Notes under the pieces: model-generated
The model's input: only the letters and a program-made list of their open reading frames with translations
What the model was told of the DNA's origin: nothing
Database searches by the model: none
Shown: positions 40,331 through 53,150 of the stretch, in pieces
How the letters are laid out: every line of letters begins with the position of its first letter
How positions within the stretch are numbered: position 1 is the stretch's first letter
Position numbers and translations under genes: made by a program
Assembly: GCF_030445035.2 (NCBI RefSeq)
Contig: NC_080675.1
Location: 70,138,544-70,202,543 of the forward strand
From: Dasypus novemcinctus
Taxonomy: Eukaryota > Chordata > Mammalia > Cingulata > Dasypodidae
Direction of reading: 5' to 3'
Length of the DNA stretch: 64,000 nucleotides

Positions 40331-40873
40331 ACAGCACAGCCAACTGCACAGTTACAGAATAGCATATGTATGCCTCAGTACAATATCATCAGATAGGATC
40401 TGTTCCTGCTTTATTCCTTGGTGCTTTCAGCTTTGATGCCATCAAACCCATAGAACAGAGTGTTTGATGCTTTCTCAATAATTTTTTTGCAAATTCTTAG
40501 TACTTTACACTTTCCATATTTCTCTGCCCTCATCTCCAGCTTTGCCACCTTTCTGGCTTGTTTTGTATGAACCCAGGTATAAAATTCAGCTATCTTTCAA
40601 GTTTACCCAAACTATTCCATTTTGATTAAACACACATACATGTACCCACATACACTCATGAGTTGGCAATGTAGATGCTATTACAGATACTATAAGGGCA
40701 CCCAACGAGTTTGAGAGAGATGCTAGGACTCCCCCCATGCCAAATAATTTAATTAGAAGAATAATTTAATAATTTATAGGTTCAGACTTAGTAATTTTTG
40801 TGCAGCAAAATCATTTTATGGGCATTCTGCCCGAAAGCCTCTCCGATCGCTCCTCTCAGCCCATAGCACCCAC

Positions 40874-40983
40874 CTTGCTGGTCCCTGTCTTCCAGGCCCC
40901 CATATCCTCCCCAGAATTTCTCCCATAAGATCTTGAAAGTCTTGACCCCATCCTGTCCTAAGCCCACTGGATTTCGAGACCAG
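40874..40983 (-). other. Candidate upstream exon (110 nt)
   Basis: On the minus strand a CTTCTCCTCAG acceptor precedes CTGGTCTCG at 40983 and a CAAG|GTGGGT donor closes it at 40874. Two of the three frames are open, one reading VKTFKILWEKFWGGYGGLED. It lies about 0.7 kb upstream of exon 1 and in the same orientation, so it could be a 5' UTR exon or belong to another gene. Support is the splice signals and above-average GC only. Confidence 0.2.
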
Positions 40984-42285
40984 CTGAGGAGAAGCTGAAG
41001 TATTATTAAGGAAATATTAACTTTTTAAAAAAGTATTTAACCTATGTTACTTATTTTGTGAAAAGATTTCTGATTTTTGACTTCTACTTTTTAAGTTTTA
41101 ACCAAAATACTATTGGCCTCTCAATAATTCTTAAAACAATGAATATTAAATAGCTATATTCACTCACACATGCATACATAGATATTTATTTCCCATTTCA
41201 GCAGGCATATAGCATAGCTGTAATAATGACAGCTTCATTATTAAGATTACAAACCATGGAAATAACTCTGATTTTCTCCTGTCAGACTTGACCCAGAGCA
41301 CCCAGACCATTTTAAGTAGGAAGATAATACATGAAGAAGATACATGAAAAATAAGGATTAGGAGAGAAAACTAGCCCATCTGAGAGAAAAACTTAGTAGA
41401 AAGCAACCACAGTTAAATCAGTTTGGTATAATACCAGGATAGAGACAAAATTAAAGGAAACAGAGTAGAATCTAGAAATTGATCTAAATGCCAGGGGGAA
41501 TTTGGGGAATGCAAATCAATACAGGAGGTTTTTCAGATAATTGGGAAGAAAGCTGCAGTCAACATAATCTGATAAGACAAGTGGGTAGCCAAAGAGATGG
41601 ATTTCCAGAATGAAGGAAATGGAAACCTGAGATGTTTGTCCAGGAATAACTGGGCACTGGCCTCTGTTTCTCCCACAAGTGATAATATAGACCTGATGAC
41701 CTGGAATTTATACAAGGAACCTCAGCATTTCTATGTATTTCCATTAATGGAAATGCCTAGTTGTGTGTGTGTGCATGTGCATTTTTCTGAAGGGATAATA
41801 AAAATATCAAGTCAAAAAGACTGTGGCATGGTATTAACTAAACTTTCCAGGTCTAGCAGATTCTGTTGTGAGAATAAATCACCTGGAGTTGCTGTGCATA
41901 ATTCAAGGCTCTAAACACCAATGGAAGCTCCTATGAGAAGTGCTGTGTCTCCTCCTTTCCTGGGTGACCACCTCTCTTCTAAAAATACTGTGTGGGCTTT
42001 TTTGTGTATGAACTGTTACTGCCCATTAATCTGTGGCCCACTTGAAAAGTTGCTGAACCTATTTATAGAAAACAACATTAGTTCTTTACTTCATTCCTTC
42101 CACAAAAGTAGTATCACTAAAATCAAAGAGAAATGTAAAAAAGGGAAATTTTAAAAATCAAAGGAACAATGTATAGCTTTTAAAAGCATGGCTCAATAAG
42201 CATTGAAAATATTGACTGGTAAACTCATATACATGAGTTTTAATAGACTCATTTGTAAAAATGTTGGCTGCCCTGGAGATAAAAC
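40984..42285. other. No gene; unassigned
   Basis: AT-rich with a short (TG)n run at about 41762-41775. The 105-codon open frame at 41597-41914 lacks splice or start support. Confidence 0.4.
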
Positions 42286-42289
42286 AGAT

Positions 42290-43510
42290 TTTACTTAAAG
42301 TCTATTTTATGTATTATTAGTATAGCTCCCCAGCTTTCTTTAAGTTACTGCTTGCATGGTATGTATTTGTTTCAATGGTTTCCCTTTCAACCTATTTGGG
42401 TCTGAATTTAAAGCGAGTCTCTTATAAACAGCACATATTTGGGCCAAGTTTTGTTTTTTGTTTTTCCATTCTGCCAGTCTCTGCCTTTTGACTGGATAGT
42501 TTCATCCATTCACACTTAAAGTAACTTCTGATAATGCAGGACTTTCTTCTGCCATTTTGCTATTTTGTCTTTGTATGACTTTGCCTTTCTTGACCCTCAA
42601 TTTTTTCATTAATTCCTACTTTCATATTTATTTGATTTTTTGTACCATACCATTTTAAGTTCCTTGTCATTTCTTTCTAAATATATTTTTCACATATTTT
42701 CCTTGTTTTTTTCCATGGGATTAAAATTCAACACCTTAAATATGAAACAATTATATTTTATTTGATACCAACTTAACTTCAAAAGCATATATACATACTT
42801 TTTCTGTATCTCTCCATTTCTCCACCCTTTTTGAACTTGTTAATATTATATTTGCATGCATTGTATGTCCCAAACCTTAGATTTATCATTACTTTTTATT
42901 CATTTGTATTTTAACACCAGTAATAAGTAAAAAGTGTGATTATGTAACAAAAAAACTACAATACAATAGCACTGGCATTTATAACTTCCCATATGGTTAC
43001 CTTCAGTGGAAATCTTTATTTCTTTATGCCACTTTGATCCACTGTTTATTGTCCATTCTTTTTAGTTTGAGGAACTCTGTTTAGCATTGCTTGAAGCAAA
43101 GTTTTAGAGGTGATGAATTCCCTTAGCTTTGGTTATCTGAGAATGTCTTAATCTCTCTCTCATTTTTGAAGACAGGCTCACCAAATATAAAATCCTTGGT
43201 TGACAAATCTTCTTTCACCACTTAAAATATTTCATACCACTCTTTCCTTGCCTCCATGGCTTCTGATGAGAAATTGGCTCTTCATTTTATTGGGTTTCTC
43301 TTTAACACAACTCATTGCTTTTTCTTGCAGTTTTCAGAACTCTCTCCTTATCTTGATATTGAACAGTTTGATTACTCTGTTTCTAGCATGTTTCTCTTTG
43401 ATTTTATCCCATCTCAGGTTCATTGGGATTCTAAAATGTATTCATTCATGCCTTTAATTAAATTAAACAAGTTTTCTACCATTATTTCTTTGAATATTTT
43501 TTCTGCCTAA
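42290..43510 (-). mobile_element. L1 fragment, antisense (ORF1 end to ORF2 start)
   Basis: The complement matches by eye the ORF1 carboxy region of the L1 at 48970-49100: the plus-strand text 'ccatggcttctgatgagaaa' near 43254 mirrors 'tttctcatcagaaaccatgg' at 49073. Left of it the antisense ORF2 amino region follows ('taaagcgagtctcttataaa' near 42410). Same L1 lineage, truncated at both ends, with many stops. Confidence 0.75.
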
Positions 43511-43609
43511 GGGACAGGTTTTGAAGATTAGTTTGAATAAGTTAGAGTAAAATAAGTATATCAATTATTCATTCAATTAATCCTTTCATTAGTGAACACT
43601 AAATCTTTG

Positions 43610-43980
43610 CTTTCTACTACTCTTCTCTGGCCAAGTTGTCCCTAAAACTCGCAAAGTTCTTTCCTATCTCAATACCTCTGCAATTGTACTCTCTACTTAC
43701 TACACCCCAACTGTTTTTCCAACATGTTTTTCCAACATGGCAGACTATCACCATTCAAGTCTCATGCCAAATATCTTCTATAGCTTCCTATGGCAAGCAT
43801 CCTCTATTTTAATCACCTTTTACATTTATTCATTTATTTGTGCATGTGTTTACAGTCCATTTCCTCACTCTAAAATATATGCTTCATGTTAGCAGGGAAA
43901 AATCATTACAATGTCTCCTGTAGTTGTCATACATATTAGTTGTCATACATATTAGTGAAAATTTTTCTTGAATAGTTGTT
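43610..43980 (+). repeat. L2-type LINE fragment, sense
   Basis: Pyrimidine-rich L2 3' text ('tttcctatctcaatacctctg', then 'cttccta...ggcaagcatcc', then 'ttcatgttagcaggga'). It contains a 16-bp tandem 'tagttgtcatacatat' x2 at about 43920-43953 and a 13-bp tandem around 'tttttccaacatg' near 43713-43738. Confidence 0.45.
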
Positions 43981-44414
43981 GGACAGAATAAAATCTGCCC
44001 TTTAATAAGAATATTGTAAGTGCAGTATAAATATAACATTATATGAAATAGCTCTTATTTGTAATCTTTTAAAAATCATTTATTTTCAATTCCTAAAGCA
44101 GAATGAGGACTAAGGCTATTGGATTACTCTACTAAACTTAGTAATAAATTACATAATTATTTAAACCATAGTAAAAATTTTAAAATGACATGCATAAAAA
44201 TATAACATTTTTCAATACGTTGTAAAAGAATTTCAATTAATTTTTATTGAAAAATTAGAAATACCACTTAGGCAAGTTTTTAAGTTTCCAATTAAAGTAT
44301 TAGCATGAAGTGACATTTTAATTTTAAAATCAAATCTGATCTTTTTTTCATATAAATAATCTTACTCAGGTGGTTGGAATTCAATCCAATAAATATATTC
44401 CCTCTTTATACTTT

Positions 44415-44465
44415 TTTAATTTTTAAAGATTTATTTTATTTCTCTCTCTCATCCCCCCCAATGCC
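44415..44465 (-). repeat. Short 3' fragment of a DAS-type SINE, antisense
   Basis: 'taaagatttattttatttct' followed by a pyrimidine run ctctctctcatcccccccaa resembles the A-rich tail and adjacent end of the DAS SINE at 61950-62010 in complement. Only about 50 bp, so tentative. Confidence 0.35.
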
Positions 44466-46243
44466 TTTTTAAGAATAAAACCACAGGAGAAATTTATACA
44501 TTTCATATGTACTCTTTCATCCATCTGTAAGCTTGTGTGTTGATTGGGAATATTTTAGTATTTTTTTTACTTTTATGTTAAATTTTCATATATTAATATG
44601 TAGTTGCCAAAATTATCCTAAGATAATTACTTTATAAAAAGCAATATATATATATATGTATTTTACATGTATTTTACAATTTACCAAAAGAACTAGAAAC
44701 TATTGTATCCTCTAGAGTGTTAGGCTTATCTGATGATATAAGTACATTATAACAATTAGATACCAAATGTCATACAAAAATAAAACAATGAATTGTAACA
44801 CGTATGGTTTAGAAAGTCAGACACAGAAGGTTTGTGAATTTTAAAATTAGTAAGGTTAACTTACCAGAAGTAATGCAAACATTACAAATTCAAAGTGGAA
44901 AAGAGCTCATGAATGTGATGGTGATGATAAATGAGTCCCATATACTCAACATTGTGCTAACTATGATTTTTATGATAGGTAATTTTATAATAAATAGTTT
45001 GTCTCAGTGCAGTGGTGTATTTGAGTGGGTCTATTCCAGTAACCAGAATTCAAAATAGTTTTACTGATCAAGCCAATGCAGTCTGGCTGATTCTGTCTTA
45101 CCATAAATGAAAAAGCTGTAGCTGAAGGTGAATATTCTTTCTTTACATAAATCCAACTGTTTAATTCACTAAGGACTAAATAGCCTAATACCAATAATTA
45201 ATTATTGAGGGTAAAGGAATGAATGAAGCAACATAAACACATAACAGGGAAAACTTATTTTTCCTCAGAAAAGCCTAAGTATGTAGAGACTTATCTAATC
45301 AAGGATTCCATAGTTAATTGCTGTATTTGTTTTTCAAGTATATTATTTTAAATGTAAATATAATTTTAAAGGTACAAATATTTAAATGTTTTTTAACTGC
45401 CTCCCTCTTAATGAACAACTTTGCTTTCTGTCATTTAATATTAAAAAAATATATGTATGTGTCCATAACCTGTCTTAAAATTCTTTTCTAGATCGCTTGC
45501 ATTGTATATAAAATATTAACTGCCTTAGCTTTATCTTAAAAGACTCCATCAATAGTTTCCATTACATAGTTAGCTTATGTAATCAAGATACATTGCCAGA
45601 AACAAAATTAGTTTAATCATCTGAGATTGATTCAAAGTGAATTTTTGCCATTTATATGATTTATGTACAGTCCAGAAAATCACTGAACAAGGATGCTTGT
45701 AGAGATGTTGAAAGGTAACAGTTATTAGTATTTTAATAATGTCTGCCTTATCTGACTATAATATTAATAACTATTTATGATGGAAATTTAAAAATAATAT
45801 AAATTGTTAAGAATAACAGTCATTTAATTTGTTTTGCTATTATATTTGAAATTCCGCTGTAAAATTCTGCTGTAAAAATAAGAATAAACACTGTTGTTGA
45901 TCTTCAATAAATAATATTTTTCTTTTTTATTTCTGTATACAAAATGATTTACTTGCATAGCAATAAAGTGACTACTCTCACCAATTTAATGACTAAACTG
46001 TCCAATTAATAAATTCAAGAAAAATGCTATGACTCTGTTATCTATGAAGCACTAACTATGATTCTAGCACTCTATGATTTCATTGCAAGTTTATTTATAA
46101 CTAGGAAGTTGGGAATATCATTATGATGTTAAAGAAATGGTGATGACAAATTGTTTTTATATGTATGAATAAATGTGACAAAGGGTGCTAAGAGAAGAGA
46201 AATGTCATAGGGTTGATTTGCTCTTCTCAATGTTTCCACAAAA
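44466..46243. other. No gene; unassigned AT-rich DNA
   Basis: About 1.8 kb with a short (AT)n at 44645-44658 and no exon, RNA gene or dated repeat that I can recognise. The right limit is the proposed left duplication of the large L1. Confidence 0.4.
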
Positions 46244-46419
46244 GAAAACAGTGCAAGGGGAAGCCAAGAAGGCAGCAGAGTAAGAAGCTTCTGGAGTAAG
46301 CTTGTGCTATGCAGCAGTTAGTAAAAACACAGAGCTATCTAAGGCATCTGTCTGAGGGCCCCAGGAGACCAAAAGAGTACCTTGCAACATCCTTGAAAGT
46401 ATGGAAAGAACAGACTGCC

Positions 46420-47200
46420 TCCATGCTTCAGAGGTTGGTGTCCATGGCACAAGCTGCCTCGGGAGCTATTCCATGCCTGGAGTTGGAAGCTCCATTTCCA
46501 AAAATATGGAGGAGGAAGACAGAGTGTGGTACTGACTTCACCTACTGATTAATAAGTTCAGCAGGCTAAAGTGGAAGGAGGCTGGTATCTGCCATTTTGA
46601 TGCTGCCTCCAGCATAAGTGGAAGCGAGAACGACTGAAAATCACAGTGCTACTAAGGACCAGCTTCTTTCCACCCCAGTCAAATTGCAGGTCTATTCTAA
46701 ACTCCAGTCTCACCTTTGGAAGGGAGGAAGCTGAGGGCACCTGCACCACTTCTCTGGGAAACTGCAGGCCACATTGCAGAGGCTGGTCCTACTCTAGAAG
46801 CACAAGCTGCCTCAGGAGCTCTTCTGTTCCTGGTGTTAGAAGCTCCATTTCTCATAAATGGTGGAGAAAGAGAAAATTGTCCACCAACCTCAGCTACTGA
46901 TTCGTGAACTCAGCTGGTTAAAGTAAAATCCTAGAAACAGAAAGGGTTTGAGCTTGTCCATGTGTGAAAGAGTTCAGTAGCCACCACTTTTGAATCCTTC
47001 CTGGGCATAAGGGGAAGCCTGGCTGACTGAAAATCCAGTGAAGTTAGGGACCGACTTATTTCACAAATACTGGACTATAGCCCTAGCCTAGGCTTCTGCC
47101 CCACCTCCAGCAGAAAGGAAGTTGTCAGGACCTGCACCAGTCTCGCCAGGTGACTACAAGTACTCTTTGCTGGCAATCTGAGACCTGGTGTTGTAGGCTC
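46420..47200 (+). repeat. L1 5' UTR, two degenerate long repeats
   Basis: A segment with 'cacaagctgcctcgggagct' and 'ttggaagctccatttcc' at about 46448-46500 recurs as 'cacaagctgcctcaggagct' and 'ttagaagctccatttct' at about 46801-46855. The parts that follow ('gactgaaaatcac' near 46632 and 'gactgaaaatcca' near 47025) recur in the same order, a spacing of about 350-400 bp. Indicates segmental duplication within the 5' UTR. Confidence 0.65.
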
Positions 47201-47220
47201 ATACCCCAAGAGGATAGGAG

Positions 47221-48190
47221 TTGTGCTGGGTATCCTCAGCCTCTCTAGCCAATGGCAGGAATTTTCAGCCCACATGAACAGGTTTGTTGAGTGCATTTGA
47301 GTCCATCTCCACCTCTCTCTCCCATAGGATAGGATGGCTTGTGTTCCCTCAGCCTCTCAGGGCAACTTCAGACACTTTTGACCTGTACAAGCTTGACCAT
47401 TGGACACCTGTGGCTCCACCTCCATTCCCAATAGGACAAAAGAAGGACTGTGTTTGCCCAGACTCTTTGGGTAACTGCAGGTGCTTTTGGCTCACACAGC
47501 CTAGTTTGGTGGGTATTTATGGATCCACCCTAACCCCAATAGGATAAGAGCAGACTGGTGGTTCCACGGCCTCTCCAGACAACAGCAGGTACTAATGGCC
47601 TACAGAGCCTGAACTGTTGGGTGCCTGTGGATTCAACCCCACACCCTATTAGGAAAGAAGAGGTTGCTGTTTCCTCAGCATCTCTTGGCAACTGCAAATA
47701 TTCTCAGCATAAAGAGAATGAACACCTGTAGAACTACCTCCACCACCCAATAGAATAGGAAGAGTCTGGGGCTTTCTCAGCCTCTATGGGCAATAGCAGG
47801 TATTTTCAGCCTACAGGGACTGAACTGTTGGGCGTTGGTGGTTCTTACACTTACAGGAAAGAAAGGACAGTACTCCCTCAACCTCTCAGGGCAACTGCAG
47901 GCATATTCTGCCACATAGATTAAATTGTTGGGCACTCCAGAGGATACATTCCCACCCCTGGCAGGGAGGAGTTATGGTACTATGTCAGTTTACCTGGGCA
48001 ACTGTGGTCATTTTGGACTCAACAACATAGATTGCTTCCCAGAACTATAGCTCCATCCACACCCAAGGTAAGGAAAGAAGAGTTGTGAAGGTTCATCAGG
48101 CTCTCTGGGAAACTACAGACAGTCTTGTTCTGCCTAATTTGGATTATTATACACTGCTGCATTTCTGTCCCTCCCTCTGACAGAGGAGCA
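47221..48190 (+). repeat. L1 5' UTR tandem monomers, nine units of 102-118 bp
   Basis: Units start at about 47221, 47339, 47449, 47555, 47664, 47766, 47869, 47972 and 48081. Each runs through the same ordered landmarks: a 'cctcagcctct' block, '(g/t)gcaactgcaggtattttc', a 'ttgttgggtgcctgtgg' block, a 'ccacctccacccca' block and 'aggaaagaa'. They are diverged by perhaps a quarter, so the array is old. Tandem promoter monomers are known in rodent L1s; here they sit between the long 5' UTR repeats and ORF1. Confidence 0.8.
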
Positions 48191-48405
48191 GTTTCATCAG
48201 TTCCAGGGGCAAAGTGGGCAGCTTCACCCTCCATAGCTTACAGCACCATTGACATCCTTGAATCTTACTATACAACTAGCAAGGAAGAAAAGACAAGAAA
48301 GCCATAAACTAAAGGAAGAAACTACAACCTGAATAAATACATCTAGCAAGCCAGATGTGAAAACACCAACAAAAAAGTACAATCAATGCAAAGAAACAGG
48401 AAGAT

Positions 48406-49320
48406 ATGGCCCAGTTGAAGGAACATGATAAGCCTGCAGATGACAGGAAGAAGTTGAGAAAACTTATCATAGATGTTTAAACAAATTCCCTTAATAAATT
48501 CAGTGAAATGGCTAAAGAGATTAAGGATATTAAGAAGACACTGGATGAGCACAAAGAAGAATTTGAAAACATATATAGAAAAATAACAGACCTTATGGGA
48601 ATGAAAGGTGCAATAAATGAAAGTAAAAATATGCTGGAGGCATAAAACAGCAGATTTGGGGAAGCAGAAGAAGGGATTGGTTAGCTCAAAGACATGGCCT
48701 CCAAAAGAGAACATATAAAAGAACAGATAAAGGAAAGAATGGAAAAAAATGAACAAAGTCTCAGGGAACTAAATGACAGCTAGAGACATGCAAACATATG
48801 TGTCATGTGTGTCCCAGAAGGAGAAGAGAAGGGAAAGTGGGCAGAAGAATTATTTGAAGAAATAATAGTGGAAAATTTACCAAATTTATTGAAGGACATA
48901 GATATCTGTGTCCAAGCAACACAATATACTTCCATCTGAATGAATCCAAATAGACCAACTCCAAGATACGTTTTAATCAGAATGCCAAATGCCAAAGACT
49001 GAGAGAATTCTGAGAACACCAAGAGAAAAGCAATGTGTAGCATATAAGGGATACCCAATAAGATTAAATGCCAATTTCTCATCAGAAACCATGGAGGAAA
49101 GAAGGTAGTGGTATGATATGTTTATGATATTGCAAAAGAAAAACTGCCAGCCAAGAATATGATATTTGGCAATGTTACCTTTCAAACATGAGGAAGAGAT
49201 TAGAATGTTCACAGATAAACAGAAATAGAGACAGTTTTTTTAAAAAAAAGTCTAGCTTTTCAGGAAATACTAAAGCAAGTATTACAGTCTGAAAAGAAAA
49301 GACAGGAGAGAGAGGCTTAG
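48406..49320 (+). pseudogene. L1 ORF1 (RNA-binding chaperone), degraded
   Basis: Begins MAQLKEHDKPADDRKKLR at ATG 48406. Stops interrupt it (the first TAA after about 24 codons) and the frame then resumes as a heptad-rich coiled coil (MAKEIKDIKKTLDEHKEEF). Near the carboxy end is the conserved L1 ORF1 block (YKGYPIRLNANFSSETMEER near 49035-49100, then LQKKNCQPRI). Ends TAG at 49318-49320. ORF1 normally forms trimers that coat L1 RNA; this copy cannot be translated in full. Confidence 0.8.
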
Positions 49321-49405
49321 AAGGGAGTCTAGAAATTATGACTGTATCAGTAACGGTAATTATAAGTGTCAAAAATAAAATGACAGATAAAGTGCCAAGA
49401 TCAAA

Positions 49406-52400
49406 ATGTATGAAATAAGAATTGCCTTCACAGTAATAACAATGAATATTAATGGATTAAATTCCCCAATCAAAAGACACAGACTAGGAGAATGAATAAG
49501 AAAATTGAAATTTGCTGTCTGCAAGAGACTTATCTTAGACCTAAGAATATCGATAGATTGAAAATGAAAGGTTGGAGAAAGATATTCCATGCATACAGTA
49601 ACCAAAATAAAAGGTGGGGTAGCTATACTTATATCAGATGATATAGACTTTAAAAGTAAAACTGTTATTAGAGACAAGGAAGGACATTATATATTGATAA
49701 AAGGGATGAGTCACCAGGAAGAAATAGCAATCTTAAATGTATATGCCCCTAACCAGGATGCTCAAGGTATATGAGGCAAACATTGGCAAACTGAAGGGAG
49801 AAATAGACATCTCTACAATAAAAGTTGTAGACTTCAATTATATCACTCTCAGCATTGGATAATACATCTGGGCAGAGAATCAATAAAGAAACAGAGAGCT
49901 TGGATAATATGATAAATGGTCTAAACCTAATAGACATATTCAGAACATTGCACCCCAAAACAGCAGTATATACATTCTTTCAAGTGCTCATGGATCTTTC
50001 TCCAGGATAGACCGCATATCTGGTCACAAAGCAGATCTCAATAAATTCAACAAAATCAAAATTATACAAAGTATTTTCTCAGATCATAATGGAATAAAGT
50101 TGTAAATCAATAAGTGGCAGAAAAAGGGAAAATTCACATATATATGGAGATTAAACAACACACTCTTAAATAATCAGTGGGCCAAAGAACAAATTTCAAG
50201 AGAAACCAATAAATATCTTGAGACATATGACAAGGAGACAATGCAGTGAAGGCAGTGTTGAAAGGAAAATTTATAGTCCTCAATGCTTAAAATAAAAAAA
50301 AAAGGAAGAAAGAGCTAAAATTAGTGACCTAACTACACAGCTGGAAGAACTAGAAAAGAAACAGTAAACTAATCCCAAAGCAATCAGAAGAAATGAAATA
50401 ACAAAGATCAGAGCAGAAATAAATGAAAATGAGGGGAAAAAATAGAATTAACAAAACCAAAAGTTGGATCTTTGAGAAGATTAACAAAACTGACAAACCC
50501 TTAGATAGATGGACTAAGAAAAATAGAAATATGATGCAAACAAGTGAAATAAAAAATGAAAATAGGAACATTACTACTGACCCCACAGAAATAAGAGAGA
50601 TCATAAGAGGATACTATAAACAACTTTCTACCAAAAAAATATAGACAACATAGACAAATTGAAAAATTCCTAGGAATGTACAAACAACCTACACTGATCC
50701 TAGAAGAAATAGAAGACCTCAACAAACTAACCTCAAGTAAAGAGATTGAAACATTTAGCAAACAACTCACCAAAATGAAAAGCTCAGGACCAGATGATTT
50801 CACAGGTGAGTTCTACCAAGCATTCAAAGATTTAATACCAGTCTTACTCAAGCTCTTAAAAACAATTGAACAAGAAGGAATGTTACCAAACTCATTCTAT
50901 AATGCCAATATCACCTTCTTACCAAAGTCAGATATAGATATTAGAAAAAAAAAAAGAAAATTACAGACCCATTTCTCTAATGAATACATATGCAAAAATC
51001 CTCAATAAAATACTGGTTAATTGAATTCAGCAACACATTAAAAGAATTATTCATCATGATCAAGTGTGTTTTACACCAGGCAGGTAAGGCTGGCTTATCC
51101 CAAGGAAATTAACCAGTATAATAGACCACATTAACAAATCAAAGAAAAATCACAAGATCTTATTGACTGATGCAGAAAAGGCTTTTGACAAAATACAGCA
51201 TCCTTTCTTGATAGAAATACTATGAAAGATAGGAATTGAAGGAAACTTTCTCAACATGATAAAGGCCATATATGAGACACCCATAGCTAACATTGTACAT
51301 TGAGATCAGGGACAAGACAAGAATGTCCATTGTCACCACTGTTGCTCAATATAGTGCTAGAGCTTCTAGCTAGAGCAATCAGGCAAGAAAAAGAAATAAA
51401 ATGCATCCAAATCAGATAGGAAGAAGTAAAACATTAACTATTTGCAGGTGATATGATCTTATAGCTAGAAAGTCCTGAAAAATCTACAACAAAACTGCAA
51501 GACCTAATAAATGATTTCAGTAGAGTATCAGGATATGAGATCAATATGGAAAAATCAGTGATGTTTCTATACACTAGTAATGTGCAATCTGAGGAAGAAG
51601 TCAGGAAAAAAATTCATTTATAATAGCGACTAAAAGAATCATATATTTAGGAATAAATTTAACCAAGGATGTAAAGCACTTGTATTCAGAAAACTATCAT
51701 GCATTACCAAAATAAATAAGAAAAAAGACCTAAGTAATTGGAAGAACATTCCATGCTTATGAATTGGAAGATTAAATTTCATTTAAGATGTCAATTCTAC
51801 TCAAACTGATATACAGATTCAATGCAATTTCAATAAAAAATGCACCATAACTTTTTAAACAAATGGAAAACACAATTATCAAATTTATCTGGAAAGGTAA
51901 AAGGCCCCGAATAGGCACAAACATCTTAAAAAGGAAAAGTGAAGTTGGAGAACTCTCACTTTCAGACTTTAAATCATATTACCTAGCTACAGTGGTAAAA
52001 ACAACATGGTATTGACATAAAGATAGACACATATACCAGTGGAACTGATTTATGGTTCAGAAACAGACCCTCACATCTGTGACCAAGTGATTTTTGACAA
52101 GTCTGTCAAACCCACCCAGCTGGGACAGAACAGTCTATTTGACAAATGGTGTTGGGAGAACTGGATATCCATAGCTAAAAGAAAATTCCTACCTCACACC
52201 TTATACAAAAATTAATTCAAAATGGATAAAAAATCTAAATATAAAAGCAAGTACATAAAGCTCCTAGAAGAAAATGTAGGGAAACATCTTCCTTACAGTG
52301 GTAGGCAAGAATTCTTAGTCTTACACCAAAAGCAAGAGCAACAAAAGAAAACATGGATAAACAGGACCTCCTCAAATGTAAACACTTCTGTATTTCAAAG

Positions 52401-53150
52401 GATTTCATCAAGAAAGTGAAAAGGCAACCCACTCAATGGAAGAAAATGTTTTGAAAGCACATATCTGATAAGGGTTTGATTTCCATTCTATCTAAAGAGA
52501 ATACAAATTTCAACAATAAAAGAGTAAGCAACCCAATTAAAAATGGAAAAATATTTAAACAGACATTTCTCCAAGGGGTATATACAATTGGCCAAAAAGC
52601 ACATGAAAAAAATGTTCCATATCTTTAGCTATTAGGGAAATGCAAATCAAAACAGCAATGAGATATTATCTAACACCACATACAATGGCAATTAATAAAA
52701 AACAGACCATAGTAAGTGCCAGAGATAGATGTGGAGAAATAGAACACTCCTTAACTCTTGGAGGGATTGGAAAATGGTGCAGCCTCTGTGAAAGACAGTT
52801 TGGCTGCTCCTCAGGAAGCTAAATATAGAACTGCCATATGATCCAGCAATTCCTCTACCAGGAATACATCCAGAAGAGCTAAAAACTGTGACATGAACAA
52901 ACACCTGCACACCGATATTCATAGCAGTGCTATTTGCAATTCCCAAAAGATGGAAACAACTGAAATGTCCATCAACCAATGAATGGCTAAACAAAATGTG
53001 GCATATATATACACAATGGAATACTACGCTGCAGTAAGGAGAAATGAAATTGGGACACATATGATAACATGGATGAATCTTGAAGATATTATACTAAATG
53101 AAGTAAGTCAGACACAAAAGGACAAATATTGCATAGTCTCACTGATATGA
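49406..53150 (+). pseudogene. L1 ORF2 (endonuclease and reverse transcriptase), degraded
   Basis: Start frame ITMNINGLNSPIKRHRLGE (endonuclease amino end) from ATG 49406, with a stop soon after. Endonuclease text RDKEGHYILIKG...ILNVYAPNQDA is open in another frame at 49660-49770. The reverse transcriptase has MKSSGPDDFTGEFYQAF at 50776-50826. The catalytic FADD box is mutated to FAGD (about 51440) and followed by a stop. The carboxy end continues to NEVSQTQKDKYCIVSLI with TGA at 53148-53150. Indels move the frame many times. No enzyme activity is possible. Confidence 0.85.

Noticed and set aside
48343..48756. 137-codon minus-strand frame rich in Phe and Leu
   Set aside because: Antisense shadow of the A-rich L1 ORF1; other minus frames at 48780-50803 are the same artefact.
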